Shown piece by piece: positions 47,019-56,673 of a DNA stretch of 64,000 bases. Below the pieces are notes generated by a model. That model ran no database searches. It worked only from the letters and a program-made list of their open reading frames with translations, and was not told the origin of the DNA. Location: assembly GCF_002102395.1 (NCBI RefSeq), contig NZ_LQPZ01000012.1, positions 62,001 to 126,000 on the forward strand. The letters run 5' to 3'. Source of the stretch: Mycolicibacillus trivialis (GTDB lineage: Bacteria > Actinomycetota > Actinomycetes > Mycobacteriales > Mycobacteriaceae). Both the position numbers and the translations under genes were made by a program. Position 1 is the first letter of the stretch. The number at the start of each line of letters is the position of its first letter.

Positions 47019-48278
47019 ATGTCCACATCACCGGTCGCCGAGCGCGGTTATGACCCGATCGACCTGTCCTCCCGGGCGTTCTGGTCGACCCCGGCGGCCG
47101 AGCGCGAACGCGCGTTCGCCACCCTGCGCGCGGAGCGTCCGGTGAGCTGGCACCCGCCGGTGCAGGACACCTTGATCCCCGACCCGACCGACCCCGGCTA
47201 TTGGGCCGTCACCCGCCACAGCGACATCGTCGCCGTCAGCCGTGCCAACGATGTTTTCCTGTCCGGCAAAGGGGTGCTGTTCGACAACGTGCCCGAGGAG
47301 TTGTTGGAGGGCAACCAGTCCTTTCTCGCGATGGACCCGCCCCGGCACACCAAACTGCGCAAACTGGCCAGCGCCGCGTTCACGCCACGCCAGGTCCGCC
47401 GCATCGAGGACTCGATCAAGGCGAACGCCAAGAGCATCGTCGAAGAACTCGCCGCCGCGGGCAGCGGCGCCGACTTCGTCGAACACTGCGCCAAAGAGTT
47501 GCCGGTACGGACCCTGTCGGACATGGTCGGCATCCCCGAATCCGAACGGGACCGGGTCGCCGATGCCGCCGACGCCCTGGTCTCCTGGGCGGATCCGGTC
47601 TACCTCAACGGTCGCAACCCGCTGGAAGTCCTGTTCGAGAACCAGGGCTACCTGCACCAACTCGCGGCCACCCTGTCCGCCGACCGCCGGGAGAACCCCA
47701 GCGACGACCTGTTCTCCAGCCTGGCCAACACCGAGATCGACGGAGACCGGCTGACCGACAACGAGATCGCCGCCTACTTCGTGTTGCTGTGTGTCGCCGG
47801 CAACGACACCACCCGCCAGGCCACCAGCCACGCACTGAAGGCTCTCACCGACTTCCCCGACCAGCGAGCCTGGCTGACAGCTGATTTCGACAACCGCATC
47901 GGCACCGCCGTCGAGGAGTTCATCCGTTGGGCCACCCCGGTGTTGACCTTCCGGCGCACCGCCGCCACCGACACCGAACTCGCCGGCGAACAGATCCGCG
48001 CAGGGGAGAAGGTGGTGATGTTCTACCAGTCCGGCAACTGGGACGAAGCCGTCTTCGACCGGCCCGATCGCCTGGACCTGAGCCGGGACCCGAACCCGCA
48101 CATCGGATTCGGGGGCGGCGGCGCGCACTACTGCCTGGGCACCCATGTGGCGCGTGCGCAACTGCGGGCGATCATCGGCGAGTTGCTCCGCCAACTCCCC
48201 GACATCCGAGCCGGCGAACCCGCCTTCGTCCCCAGCAACTTTGTGCACGCCATCCGCGCGATGCCCGCCGAGTTCTAG
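47019..48278 (+). CDS. Cytochrome P450
   Basis: The 419-residue enzyme has the I-helix oxygen motif AGNDTT at 261-266, the K-helix ExxR (EFIR) and the heme loop FGGGGAHYCLG with the axial Cys372. It lacks a membrane anchor, as in other bacterial P450s. The GNDTTRQATSH helix resembles mycobacterial P450s acting on steroids or fatty chains (CYP124/125/142-like group), but I cannot assign a family number. GGAGG precedes the ATG. It is controlled by the divergent TetR gene. No ferredoxin or reductase gene is adjacent. Confidence 0.92.
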   Translation: MSTSPVAERGYDPIDLSSRAFWSTPAAERERAFATLRAERPVSWHPPVQDTLIPDPTDPGYWAVTRHSDIVAVSRANDVFLSGKGVLFDNVPEELLEGNQSFLAMDPPRHTKLRKLASAAFTPRQVRRIEDSIKANAKSIVEELAAAGSGADFVEHCAKELPVRTLSDMVGIPESERDRVADAADALVSWADPVYLNGRNPLEVLFENQGYLHQLAATLSADRRENPSDDLFSSLANTEIDGDRLTDNEIAAYFVLLCVAGNDTTRQATSHALKALTDFPDQRAWLTADFDNRIGTAVEEFIRWATPVLTFRRTAATDTELAGEQIRAGEKVVMFYQSGNWDEAVFDRPDRLDLSRDPNPHIGFGGGGAHYCLGTHVARAQLRAIIGELLRQLPDIRAGEPAFVPSNFVHAIRAMPAEF

Positions 48279-48285
48279 CGGGCCG

Positions 48286-49545
48286 TCAGGTGGGCGCGGC
48301 GGTGTCGGCCGCCGCGGTGGCGCCGAACTCCCGGCCGGTGGCGTCCCGGCCGATCGCGGCGAGGAATATCACGATCAACAGCACCGGCACGATCGTGACC
48401 GCCAGGGCGAACGGGTAGCCGCGGGCGGTCGCCAGGTGCTCCTGGATCGGCAGGTTCAGCGACGCGAACAGATTTCCGAGCTGATAGGTCACTCCCGGAT
48501 ACAGGCCGCGGATCGCATCCGGGGACATCTCGTTGAGATGCGCGGGAATGACCCCCCACGCGCCCACCACGAACACCTGGATGAGGAACGCGCCCAGACA
48601 CAGCATCGCCGCGGATCGTGAGAACGCGAACAGCGGCACGATCGGCAATGCCATGGCGGCGCACCACATCACGGTGTGGCGCCGCCCGAACCGCTCGGAG
48701 AGCGCCCCGAAGACCACCCCGCCGATGATCCCGCCGATGCTGTACACCACCACGATCCACTTGACCGCGGAACTCGACAGGCCGGCGCCGCCGTGGTCGG
48801 TGGCCTGCAGGAACACCGGATACACGTCCTGGGTGCCGTGGCTCATCCAGGTGAACGCGGTCATCAGCAACACCAGATAGCCGAACCGCCGGATCACGGC
48901 CGGATTGGCGAGGACGTCGCGGATACGGGTGTGGGTCAGCGCCATCCGATCGTGGGTGGCCTCCCACGCCTCGGATTCCTTCACCCGGTAGCGGATGATC
49001 AAACTGATCGCCGCGGGCAGGATGCTCAACGCGAACAACCACCGCCAGGACAGCTGCAGCCAGTCCATCATCAGCAGCGCCGCCAGGCTGGCCAACAGGT
49101 AGCCGACCATGTAGCCCTGCTGCAACAGCCCGGAGAAGAAGCCGCGTCGTGCGGTGGGCACCTTCTCCATCGCCAAGGCGGCCCCCAGGCCCCACTCGCC
49201 GCCCATCCCGATGCCGAACAACATCCGCAGGACGACCAGGACGGTGAAGTTCGGGGCGAAGGCGCAGAGGAACCCGGCGACCGAGTAGAACACCACGTTG
49301 ACCATCAGCGGCACCCGTCGGCCGACCCGGTCGGCCCACAATCCGAACAGCAGCGCACCGACCGGTCGCATCACCAGCGTGGCGGTGGTCAGAAAGGCGA
49401 CGGTGGTCTTGGAATGGCCGAAGTCCGCGGCGATGTGGGCGTAGACGAACACCACCAGGAAGTAGTCGAAGGCATCCATCGTCCAGCCCAAAAACGCCGC
49501 CAGAAACGCATTGCGCTGATCGGAGGTGAGCCGCTGCGTGGTCAC
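48286..49545 (-). CDS. Major facilitator superfamily carboxylate-type transporter
   Basis: The 419-residue membrane protein has 12 predicted helices and the SHS/sialate:proton symporter-like start ([31 protein letters not shown]). The loop 2-3 motif [14 protein letters not shown] lies near 70, and [20 protein letters not shown] near 115. This subgroup imports lactate, pyruvate, sialic acid or similar organic acids with protons. It is convergent with the P450 (7 bp apart). The substrate is not deducible, and regulation by the same TetR is unproven. Confidence 0.85.
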   Translation of the reverse strand: MTTQRLTSDQRNAFLAAFLGWTMDAFDYFLVVFVYAHIAADFGHSKTTVAFLTTATLVMRPVGALLFGLWADRVGRRVPLMVNVVFYSVAGFLCAFAPNFTVLVVLRMLFGIGMGGEWGLGAALAMEKVPTARRGFFSGLLQQGYMVGYLLASLAALLMMDWLQLSWRWLFALSILPAAISLIIRYRVKESEAWEATHDRMALTHTRIRDVLANPAVIRRFGYLVLLMTAFTWMSHGTQDVYPVFLQATDHGGAGLSSSAVKWIVVVYSIGGIIGGVVFGALSERFGRRHTVMWCAAMALPIVPLFAFSRSAAMLCLGAFLIQVFVVGAWGVIPAHLNEMSPDAIRGLYPGVTYQLGNLFASLNLPIQEHLATARGYPFALAVTIVPVLLIVIFLAAIGRDATGREFGATAAADTAAPT

Positions 49546-49589
49546 CGCAGCATCGTGGCACGGCGCGCCGGCCCGTCACGCAACCGGAC

Positions 49590-50375
49590 TCAGCGCACGT
49601 CGAGGCGCCGGAAGGCGATCACCGCCGCGCCGGCGAGCACCAACGCCGCACCGCCCAGCACCGCCAGCCAGGCCGGGGACTGCCCATCGCGCAACTGATG
49701 GTCACCGACCGCGTAGAAGAACGGGGAAAAATACCGACCCGGTTCCAGCCAGTCGATCAGCGGGGCCAGCGAATTGACCAGGTAGCTCACCGCCGCCGCC
49801 CCGGTCGTCACCCCCAACGCCACCCCGCGGCTGCCCGTGAGCGCCCCGAGCAACAGCGCCAACGCGCCGAAGACCAATCCCAACCCCACGACCCCCGCGG
49901 TGGCGCCCCACAGCTGCGCGGCGCCGAGGTTGAGATCCAGGCCCCGACCGGCCACGATGCACGCGGCGGTGGCCACCGGCACCGGCAGCGCCTGGACCGC
50001 CAGGGCCGCCAGCTTGGCCATCGCGATCCGCGCCCGGCGCACCGGCAGGCTCGCCACCAGGGCCAGGGTGCCCTCCTCGTTCTGCCCGGCGATCGCCGTC
50101 GCGCCGTAGCCGATGGTGGCCATCAGGGTCAGCAGCGGCAGGAAGTTGCCGTACAGGTTGGCGCCCAGCCAGCCGGCCGGGGAGGTCAACGGATCGGTCG
50201 CGCCGAACAGGGCGGCCACCGCACCCGAGTCCTGCACCAGGGCGTCGAGCCCGTGAGCGTCCTTGAACGTCGGGTACAACGCGATGACCACGGCGGTGTA
50301 GGCGGCCATGCCCAGCATGTAACCGAGGGTCAGCCGTCGGCGCAGCCGCAGATCCAGCAGCGCGATGTCACCCAT
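49590..50375 (-). CDS. ABC transporter permease (ABC-2 type)
   Basis: The 261-residue membrane protein has about six helices and the ABC-2 pattern: an initial amphipathic RLRRRLTLGYMLGMAAYT segment, a periplasmic loop (about 40-75) and the IAGQNEEGTLALVASLPVRRARI cytoplasmic coupling region near 95-117. It overlaps the ATPase gene by 8 bp. With that subunit it would form an exporter; the substrate is unknown. Such small ABC-2 pairs often give resistance to antimicrobial compounds. Confidence 0.85.
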   Translation of the reverse strand: MGDIALLDLRLRRRLTLGYMLGMAAYTAVVIALYPTFKDAHGLDALVQDSGAVAALFGATDPLTSPAGWLGANLYGNFLPLLTLMATIGYGATAIAGQNEEGTLALVASLPVRRARIAMAKLAALAVQALPVPVATAACIVAGRGLDLNLGAAQLWGATAGVVGLGLVFGALALLLGALTGSRGVALGVTTGAAAVSYLVNSLAPLIDWLEPGRYFSPFFYAVGDHQLRDGQSPAWLAVLGGAALVLAGAAVIAFRRLDVR

Positions 50376-51291
50376 GACGGCCCGCTTCGTCGGCGCCGCC
50401 GCGGTAGTAGCCCAAGAACAACTCCTCGAGATCCGGTGGGCGCACGGTCATGTCGACCGGATCGAGATCGGCGGCCAGACGCAGCAGCGGTCCGATGGCG
50501 CCGGCCATCGTCAGGCGCAGCCGACCGTCCTGCTGGGCCAGCACCCGCACCCCGTCCAGCCGCCGGAACGGGGCGAGATCGACGGCATCGGTGAAGCACA
50601 GCTCGACGGTTTTCGGCGCGGCGGCCCGCAACCGCTCCACGGTGTCGGTGACCTGCAGCCGGCCCTCCTTGATGATCGTCAACCGGTCGGCGACCCGCTG
50701 CACCTCGTCGAGATCGTGGGAGGACAAGAACACGGTGCGCCCCTCGTCGGCGGTTTCGCGCACCAGGCGGGTGAACTCGTCCTGCAGCAGAGGGTCGAGA
50801 CCCGAGGTGGGCTCGTCGAGGATGAGCAGGTCGGGCCGGTGGGCGAACGCCAGCACCAATCCCATCTTCTGCACGTTGCCCTTCGACAGCGTGCGGATCG
50901 GCGCGTCGAGTTCGACGGTGAACCGCTCGGCGAGCTCGTCGCGGAAGCGGTGATCGGTGTGGCCACGGATTCGGGCCAGCCGTTTCAGGACCTGCCGCCC
51001 GGTCAGTCGCGGGTACAGGCTCAGCTCACCGGGCAGGTAGCCCACCCGGCGCAGAGCCTCGACCGGACGGCGGTGCGGGTCGAGGCCGAACAGCGCGACG
51101 TGCCCGGAGGTGGGCCGACACAGTCCCAGCAGGAGCCGGATCGTGGTGGTCTTACCGGCCCCGTTGGGGCCGAGGAACCCGAACACCTCACCGGGGCCAA
51201 CCCGCAGGTCGACTTCGCTGACCCCGCGGCGACGGCCGAAACGGCGGGTAAGGGCCAGGGTCTGCAGCACCGTCCCGGCCGACTCAACCAC
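50368..51291 (-). CDS. ABC transporter ATP-binding protein
   Basis: The 307-residue ATPase has Walker A GPNGAGKT near 39-46, the signature LSKGN (a variant of LSGGQ common in DrrA/CcmA-type exporters) near 138, Walker B LLILDEPTSGLD and the switch His in SSHDLDE. A C-terminal accessory domain (about 225-300) is like that of exporters partnered with ABC-2 permeases. It overlaps the permease downstream by 8 bp and the sirtuin gene upstream by 8 bp, so the three genes form one transcription unit. Confidence 0.9.
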   Translation of the reverse strand: MVESAGTVLQTLALTRRFGRRRGVSEVDLRVGPGEVFGFLGPNGAGKTTTIRLLLGLCRPTSGHVALFGLDPHRRPVEALRRVGYLPGELSLYPRLTGRQVLKRLARIRGHTDHRFRDELAERFTVELDAPIRTLSKGNVQKMGLVLAFAHRPDLLILDEPTSGLDPLLQDEFTRLVRETADEGRTVFLSSHDLDEVQRVADRLTIIKEGRLQVTDTVERLRAAAPKTVELCFTDAVDLAPFRRLDGVRVLAQQDGRLRLTMAGAIGPLLRLAADLDPVDMTVRPPDLEELFLGYYRGGADEAGRHG

Positions 51292-52156
51292 CGGGGGCCA
51301 CCGCGGCCGGACGGGGCAACTCCGCGGCCAGAAGCGCCAGCAACGGAGAGCACCCCGCGTCGAGTTTCACCGTGGCCAGCGCATCGCCGCGGGTCGGCCC
51401 GCGGTTGACGATCGCGACCGGGATACCTTGCGCCGCGGCGCGCCGGACGAACCGGTACCCGGAGTACACCGTCAGCGACGACCCGGCCACCAGCAGCGCG
51501 TCGGCCTCGTCGACCAGGGCGTCGGCCCGGGCGACCCGCTCGCGGGGCACGTTCTCCCCGAAATAGACGATGTCGGGCTTGAGCAACCCGGTGCACCGCG
51601 GACAGTCGACGAACCGGAAGTCGGCGGTGTCGGTGACGACGGCGTCGGCGTCCGGAGCCACCGCGATCCCGCCGACCGGGCCGGCGGACCGGCCGAAACC
51701 GGGGTTGAGCGCCTCGAGCCGATCGGCCAGCGCCGCGCGGCTGAGGGTGTGCCCGCAGTCCAGGCAGACCACCCGGTCGTAGCGGCCGTGCAGGTCGATC
51801 ACCGCTCGGCTGCCCGCCTTGGTGTGCAGCAGGTCGACGTTCTGGGTGATCAGTCCGCACACCACCCCGGCGTGTTCGAGTTCGGCCAGCGCCCGGTGCC
51901 CGGCGTTGGGCGCGGTGGCCGCCATGTGCCGCCAGCCGACATGGTTGCGGGCCCAGTACCGCTGCCGAAACAGCGGGTCGCCGGTGAACTGGGCGATCGT
52001 CATCGGGTTACTGGGCGGCGAGTCGGGACCGCGGTAATCGGGGATGCCCGAGTCGGTGGAGACCCCGGCGCCGGTGAGCACCGCGACCCGCCGCCCGGCC
52101 AACAACGCGACCAGGTCGGGGGCCGTGGCGCTGTCGGCACCGGTCACGACCGTCAC
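51284..52156 (-). CDS. Sir2-family NAD-dependent protein deacylase
   Basis: The 290-residue sirtuin has the NAD motif GAGVSTDSGIPDYRG near 29-43, the catalytic TQNVDLLHTKAGS / LHG segment (His near 123) and a Cys4 zinc ribbon (CLDC near 131-134, CPRC near 185-188), with PDIVYFGE after it. It removes acyl groups from lysines, consuming NAD and releasing nicotinamide. A leaderless -10 (TAACCT) lies 7 nt before the GTG. Downstream it overlaps the ABC ATPase gene; upstream lies a nicotinamidase-like gene and, divergently, nadE. Confidence 0.92.
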   Translation of the reverse strand: MTVVTGADSATAPDLVALLAGRRVAVLTGAGVSTDSGIPDYRGPDSPPSNPMTIAQFTGDPLFRQRYWARNHVGWRHMAATAPNAGHRALAELEHAGVVCGLITQNVDLLHTKAGSRAVIDLHGRYDRVVCLDCGHTLSRAALADRLEALNPGFGRSAGPVGGIAVAPDADAVVTDTADFRFVDCPRCTGLLKPDIVYFGENVPRERVARADALVDEADALLVAGSSLTVYSGYRFVRRAAAQGIPVAIVNRGPTRGDALATVKLDAGCSPLLALLAAELPRPAAVAPGG

Positions 52157-52163
52157 CCCGTCG

Positions 52164-52169
52164 AGGTTA
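52164..52169 (-). promoter_or_regulatory. Leaderless -10 for the sirtuin gene
   Basis: TAACCT on the minus strand lies 7 nt before the GTG at 52156. It overlaps the stop codon of the upstream hydrolase gene. Confidence 0.5.
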
Positions 52170-52712
52170 ACGGTGATCGAGACACTCCGCGGCCGTCGTC
52201 AGCCGCGCCCCCATGTTCTGGCGCATCATCCGCAGCGCCGCCTCGGCCAGGTCGGCGTCGATGTGGGCCACCGCGTCGGTCGCCACCGTCACCGGGATAT
52301 GGCGCACATAGGCGTCCAGCGCGCTGTAGAGGATGCACTGCTCGGTGACCTGCCCGGCGAGCACCAGTCGCTGGACCCGGCGCCGTTCCAGCAGATACCC
52401 CAGTGCGGTGGCGTAGAACACGCTGTGGCGCACCTTGGTCACGGTCAGGCTGTCGGGCGCCGGGGCGATCGGACGGACCAGGTCGGGGTGTCCCCCGTCC
52501 AGGGCCGCATCGACCAGATCGGAGAAGTCGGCGGTGAAATCGCCGTAGTTGTCGTTGACGTAGACCAGGTCGACGTCGTCGCTGCGGTGGGCCCGGCCGA
52601 TGAGGTCGGCCAGTGGTTCGATGATCCGGGCGGCGTCGCGGGCCAGCAGGTCGGCATCGGGGTGCCGGTAATCGTTCATCATGTCCACGACCAGGACCGC
52701 GGTGTCACTCAT
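52167..52712 (-). CDS. Isochorismatase / nicotinamidase-like cysteine hydrolase
   Basis: The 181-residue protein has the cysteine-hydrolase triad: Asp near residue 10 (VLVVDMMNDY), Lys near 92 (TVTKVRHSVF) and Cys near 124 (VTEQCILYSALDAY), with the preceding cis-peptide region. The family includes nicotinamidases, isochorismatases and related amidases. Position between a sirtuin, which makes nicotinamide, and nadE makes a nicotinamidase role attractive but unproven. The start at 52712 was chosen from the family N-terminus; ATGs at 52718 and 52760 are alternatives, and the latter would overlap the nadE promoter. Confidence 0.83.
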   Translation of the reverse strand: MSDTAVLVVDMMNDYRHPDADLLARDAARIIEPLADLIGRAHRSDDVDLVYVNDNYGDFTADFSDLVDAALDGGHPDLVRPIAPAPDSLTVTKVRHSVFYATALGYLLERRRVQRLVLAGQVTEQCILYSALDAYVRHIPVTVATDAVAHIDADLAEAALRMMRQNMGARLTTAAECLDHR

Positions 52713-52755
52713 GATCATCTGGTACCCAAAGCCAGCGCGATGACACCGCAGAGGC

Positions 52756-52761
52756 GACAAT
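52756..52761 (+). promoter_or_regulatory. Leaderless -10 for nadE
   Basis: GACAAT lies 7 nt before the ATG at 52769. Its final two bases plus G make the in-frame ATG at 52760, which is probably not used. Confidence 0.5.
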
Positions 52762-52768
52762 GGCGGCG

Positions 52769-54811
52769 ATGGACTTCTACAGCGTCTACCGGCACGGGTT
52801 CGTCAGGGTCGCCGCCTGCACCCACCGCACCGCCCTGGGCGAACCGGAGGCCAATGCCGAGTCGGTGCTGACCCTGGCCCGCGCCTGCCACGACGACGGG
52901 GTCGCGGTGGCCGTCTTCCCGGAGTTGACCCTCTCGGGGTACTCGATCGACGACATCGTGCTGCAGGACACCCTGCTGGCCGCCGTGCACAGTGCGCTGG
53001 GGACGGTCGTGGCGGCCTCGGTGGCGCTGCGCCCGGTGCTGGTGCTCGGCGCACCGCTGCGGCACCGCAACCGGGTGTACAACACCGCTGTGGTCATTCA
53101 CCGCGGCGCGGTGCTCGGCGTGGTCCCCAAGTCCCACCTGCCCGGCTACCGGGAGTTCTACGAGCCGCGCTGGTTCGCCACCGGGGCAGGGGAGCACGGT
53201 GAGATCGAGGTGGCCGGCGCGCAGGCGCCGTTCGGGCCGGACCTGCTGTTCGCCGCCGACGATGTCGCCGATCTGGTGTTGCACGTGGAGATCTGCGAGG
53301 ACATGTTCGTGCCGATCCCGCCGAGTGCGCAGGCCGCGCTGGCCGGCGCGACGGTGCTGGCCAACCTGTCGTCGAGCCCCATCACCATCGGCCGGGCCGA
53401 GGAACGCAAGCTGCTGGCCCGCTCCGCCTCGGCGCGGTGCCTGGCCGGCTACATCTACTCGGCGGCCGGACCGGGGGAGTCGACCACCGACCTGGCCTGG
53501 GACGGCCAGTCGGTCATCTACGAGAACGGTGCGCTGCTGGCCGAGGGCGAGCGATTCCCCGCTGCCGCCCAGCGCACCATCGCCGACATCGACGTCGGCG
53601 CACTGCGCGCGGAGCGGTTGCGGGCGAACACCTTCGACGACAACCGTCGCAGACACCGGGTGGAGACCGAGTCGTTTCGAACCGTCACCTTCACCGTCGA
53701 CCCGCCGCAGGGCGACATCGGCCTGCGCCGCAGGGTGGAGCGCTTCCCGTTCGTCCCGGCCGATCCTGCCCGGCTGCAACGCGATTGCTACGAGGCGTAC
53801 AACATCCAGGTGTCCGGCCTCGAGCAGCGGCTCCGGGCGATCGGGAACCCCAAGGTGGTGATCGGGGTATCGGGCGGCCTGGACTCCACCCACGCCCTCA
53901 TCGTCGCAGCCCGGGCCATGGACCGGCAGAAGCGGCCCCGCAGTGACATTCTCGCGTTCACCATGCCCGGCTTCGCCACCGGCGATCACACCAAGAACAA
54001 CGCAATCGCGTTGAGCCGAGCACTGGGCGCCACCATCGAAGAGATCGACATTCGCGACACCGCGACGTTGATGCTCAACCGGATCGGGCACCCCGCGGGC
54101 CGCGGCGAGCCGGTCTATGACGTCACGTTCGAGAACGTGCAGGCCGGGCTGCGCACCGACTACCTGTTCCGTATCGCCAACCAGCGCGGCGGCATCGTGC
54201 TGGGCACCGGTGACCTGTCCGAACTGGCGTTGGGCTGGGCCACCTACGGCGTGGGCGACCAGATGTCGCACTACAACGTCAACGGGGGAGTGCCGAAAAC
54301 ACTGATCCAGCACCTCATCAGGTGGGTGATCTCCTCCGAGCAGTTCTCCACCGAGGTCGCCAAGGTGCTCGCCTCGGTGCTCGACACCGAGATCAGCCCG
54401 GAACTGGTGCCACCGGGGCACGGTGAGGACATCCAACGCAGCGAAGACGTCGTGGGGCCCTACGCGTTGCAGGACTTCACCCTGTTCCAGGTGCTGCGGC
54501 ACGGCTCGGGCCCGGCGAAGATCGCGTTTTTGGCCTGGCAGGCCTGGCACGACGCCGAACTCGGCGCCTGGCCGTCGGGGTATCCGGCCGGGCGGCGCCC
54601 GGCCTACCAGCTCGCCGAGATCCGGCACTGGCTGCAGGTCTTCGCCCGGCGCTTCTACGGGTTCGGTCAGTTCAAACGCTCTGCGATGCCCAACGGCCCC
54701 AAGGTCAGCGGTGGCGGAGCGCTCTCACCGCGCGGCGACTGGCGGGCCCCGTCGGATCTGTCCGCCCGCATCTGGCTCGACGCGATCGACCGCGAGATCC
54801 CCGAGGGCTGA
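52769..54811 (+). CDS. nadE: Glutamine-dependent NAD synthetase
   Basis: The 680-residue enzyme joins an N-terminal nitrilase-type glutaminase (about 1-310; Glu52 in FPELTLSGY, Lys121 in [13 protein letters not shown], Cys176 in EICEDMF) to a C-terminal NAD synthetase (SGGLDST near 370). It makes NAD from nicotinate adenine dinucleotide, ATP and glutamine, with an ammonia tunnel between domains in the M. tuberculosis enzyme (Rv2438c, 679 residues). The start [11 protein letters not shown] matches the family and follows a leaderless -10; the ATG three codons upstream is rejected. Confidence 0.95.
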   Translation: MDFYSVYRHGFVRVAACTHRTALGEPEANAESVLTLARACHDDGVAVAVFPELTLSGYSIDDIVLQDTLLAAVHSALGTVVAASVALRPVLVLGAPLRHRNRVYNTAVVIHRGAVLGVVPKSHLPGYREFYEPRWFATGAGEHGEIEVAGAQAPFGPDLLFAADDVADLVLHVEICEDMFVPIPPSAQAALAGATVLANLSSSPITIGRAEERKLLARSASARCLAGYIYSAAGPGESTTDLAWDGQSVIYENGALLAEGERFPAAAQRTIADIDVGALRAERLRANTFDDNRRRHRVETESFRTVTFTVDPPQGDIGLRRRVERFPFVPADPARLQRDCYEAYNIQVSGLEQRLRAIGNPKVVIGVSGGLDSTHALIVAARAMDRQKRPRSDILAFTMPGFATGDHTKNNAIALSRALGATIEEIDIRDTATLMLNRIGHPAGRGEPVYDVTFENVQAGLRTDYLFRIANQRGGIVLGTGDLSELALGWATYGVGDQMSHYNVNGGVPKTLIQHLIRWVISSEQFSTEVAKVLASVLDTEISPELVPPGHGEDIQRSEDVVGPYALQDFTLFQVLRHGSGPAKIAFLAWQAWHDAELGAWPSGYPAGRRPAYQLAEIRHWLQVFARRFYGFGQFKRSAMPNGPKVSGGGALSPRGDWRAPSDLSARIWLDAIDREIPEG

Positions 54812-54818
54812 CCGCGGT

Positions 54819-55676
54819 TCAGGGCAGGTCGGTCAGCGCGGCCTCGATCGACGCGGCGGTGGGCGCGCAGTCGCCGGCCCCGCCCACCAGTGTCGCCAAC
54901 CCGCCGGCCACACTCGCGCGCCGCAACGCCTGCTGCGGACCTGCCGACCACCCGGCGGCCAGCACCCCGGCGAACACGTCTCCGGCGCCTGCGGTGTCAA
55001 CCGGCGACACCGGCAGGGCAGGCACCGCGAACCGCCCCGCCGGACCCCGGTAGCGGGCGCCGTCGGCGCCGAGGGTCACCACCAGGTGGGCCACCGGGTG
55101 GGGCCAGTGCGCCGCTTCGGCCTCGTTGACCACCACGACGTCGGTGAGCGCCGCCAGTTCGTCGAGGCCGGGACGGGCCGGGGAGGCGTTGACGATCACG
55201 GTGGCGCCGGCGGCGCGTGCCGCCGCCGCGGCGGCCACCGCGGTCGCCACCGGGATCTCCAGTTGCAGCAGCACGACGTCGCACCCGGCGATCACCGCAC
55301 GCAGCGCGTCGTCGATCTCGAGTTGCGCGTTGGCGCCGGGCGCCACGACGATCATGTTCTGGCCGGCGTCGTCGACGACGATCAGGGCCTGCCCGCTGGG
55401 GCCGGGCCGGCAGACCAGCCCGTCCAGGCCGACCCCGTTGGCGTCCAGGTGGTCGCGCAGCCGCCGGCCGGCCGCGTCGTCGCCGACGGCGCCGACGAAC
55501 CGCACGTCGGCGCCGGCGCGGGCGGCGGCCACCGCCTGGTTGCCCCCCTTGCCGCCGGGCCCGCTGGCCGCCGGTCCGGCGAGCACGGTCTCCCCGGTCC
55601 GCGGCAGCGTCGCCACCCGGTAGGCGGTGTCGAGGTTGACACTGCCGACCACGCCGACCCGCGGTCCGTCCGTCAC
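54819..55676 (-). CDS. rbsK: Ribokinase (PfkB family)
   Basis: The 285-residue kinase has the N-terminal GSVNLDTAYRV, the PfkB signature 1 GPGGKGGNQAVAAARAG near 39-55 and signature 2 DTAGAGDVFAGVLAA near 227-241 with the catalytic Asp. It phosphorylates ribose for the pentose phosphate pathway (RpiB is encoded earlier in the window). The GTG start is 7 bp after the purU stop, so it is co-transcribed with purU. No ribose transporter is adjacent. It is convergent with nadE. Equivalent to Rv2436. Confidence 0.9.
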   Translation of the reverse strand: MTDGPRVGVVGSVNLDTAYRVATLPRTGETVLAGPAASGPGGKGGNQAVAAARAGADVRFVGAVGDDAAGRRLRDHLDANGVGLDGLVCRPGPSGQALIVVDDAGQNMIVVAPGANAQLEIDDALRAVIAGCDVVLLQLEIPVATAVAAAAAARAAGATVIVNASPARPGLDELAALTDVVVVNEAEAAHWPHPVAHLVVTLGADGARYRGPAGRFAVPALPVSPVDTAGAGDVFAGVLAAGWSAGPQQALRRASVAGGLATLVGGAGDCAPTAASIEAALTDLP

Positions 55677-55683
55677 GGCCGGC

Positions 55684-56574
55684 TCAGAACACGATCGTCT
55701 GGTTGCCGTGCTGGATGACCCGGTCCTGACAGTGCCATTGCACCGCCCGCGACAGCACCGCGCGTTCCACGTCCGCGCCGATGCGCACCAGGTCGGCCAG
55801 CATGTGGGCGTGGTCGACCCGGGCGACGTCCTGCTCGATGATCGGCCCCTCGTCGAGATCGTCGGTGACGTAGTGCGCGGTGGCCCCGATCAGCTTGACC
55901 CCGCGGTCGCGGGCCTGCTGGTAGGGGTTGGCGCCGATGAACGCCGGCAGGAACGAGTGGTGGACGTTGATCATCGGGCAGCCGATGCGGCGCAGGAAGT
56001 CGGGGGTGAGGATCTGCATGTAGCGGGCCAGGACCACCAGGTCGACGTTGCCCTGCAGCAACTCCAGTTGACGCTGCTCGGCCTCGGCGCGGTTGGCGGC
56101 GCTTGCCGGGATGTGGACGAACGGGATCCCGAACGGCCGCACCCGGTCGGCGAGGTCGGGATGGTTGGAGATGACCATCACCACCGACATGTCCAGCTCG
56201 CCGCGCTGGTTGCGCCACAGCAGGTCCAGCAGGCAGTGGTCGGTGCGTGACGCCATGATCGCCACCCGCTTGAAGGCGGCGGCCTCGGTGAAATGGAAGT
56301 CGATACCCAACTCGGCGGCGACGGTGGCGCCGAACTCGGCCTCCAACCGGTCGCGGGCCGCGGTCAGGCCGGGCAGGACGAAGATGGTGCGCTGCAGCAG
56401 GGTGCCGCCGACCGGTTCGGTGGAGTGCTGGTCCAGGGAGACGATGTTGGCGCCGGCCCGGGCCAGAAAGGTGCTGACCGCCGAGACGATGCCGGGTTGG
56501 TCGGGACACCGGAGGACCAGCCGGCCGATGTCCTCGACCGGAAGGGAGCGGCGCGGTGCCGGCGAAGTCGTCAT
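55684..56574 (-). CDS. purU: Formyltetrahydrofolate deformylase
   Basis: The 296-residue hydrolase has an N-terminal ACT domain (about 14-90; [21 protein letters not shown]) and a formyltransferase-like catalytic domain with [21 protein letters not shown] near 208-228 and the Asp in [12 protein letters not shown] near 247. It hydrolyses 10-formyl-tetrahydrofolate, giving formate for purine synthesis and balancing one-carbon pools. A leaderless -10 precedes the ATG. In M. tuberculosis purU lies elsewhere (Rv2964, from memory), so its position between rbsK and proA is a rearrangement or insertion. Confidence 0.92.
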   Translation of the reverse strand: MTTSPAPRRSLPVEDIGRLVLRCPDQPGIVSAVSTFLARAGANIVSLDQHSTEPVGGTLLQRTIFVLPGLTAARDRLEAEFGATVAAELGIDFHFTEAAAFKRVAIMASRTDHCLLDLLWRNQRGELDMSVVMVISNHPDLADRVRPFGIPFVHIPASAANRAEAEQRQLELLQGNVDLVVLARYMQILTPDFLRRIGCPMINVHHSFLPAFIGANPYQQARDRGVKLIGATAHYVTDDLDEGPIIEQDVARVDHAHMLADLVRIGADVERAVLSRAVQWHCQDRVIQHGNQTIVF

Positions 56575-56581
56575 GACCGGC

Positions 56582-56587
56582 AGGTTA
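56582..56587 (-). promoter_or_regulatory. Leaderless -10 for purU-rbsK
   Basis: TAACCT on the minus strand lies 7 nt before the purU ATG. Confidence 0.55.
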
Positions 56588-56661
56588 GTCGGCCGGGTCC
56601 CGCGACGGGGGTCGGTCGCTCACCCGGCCGCCGCCCCGCGGGGGCCGGCGGCGCGGCCCGA

Positions 56662-56667
56662 TACCCT
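56662..56667 (+). promoter_or_regulatory. Leaderless -10 for proA
   Basis: TACCCT lies 6 nt before the proA ATG. With the purU element it forms a divergent pair of leaderless promoters within 99 bp. Confidence 0.5.
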
Positions 56668-56673
56668 GGACGG

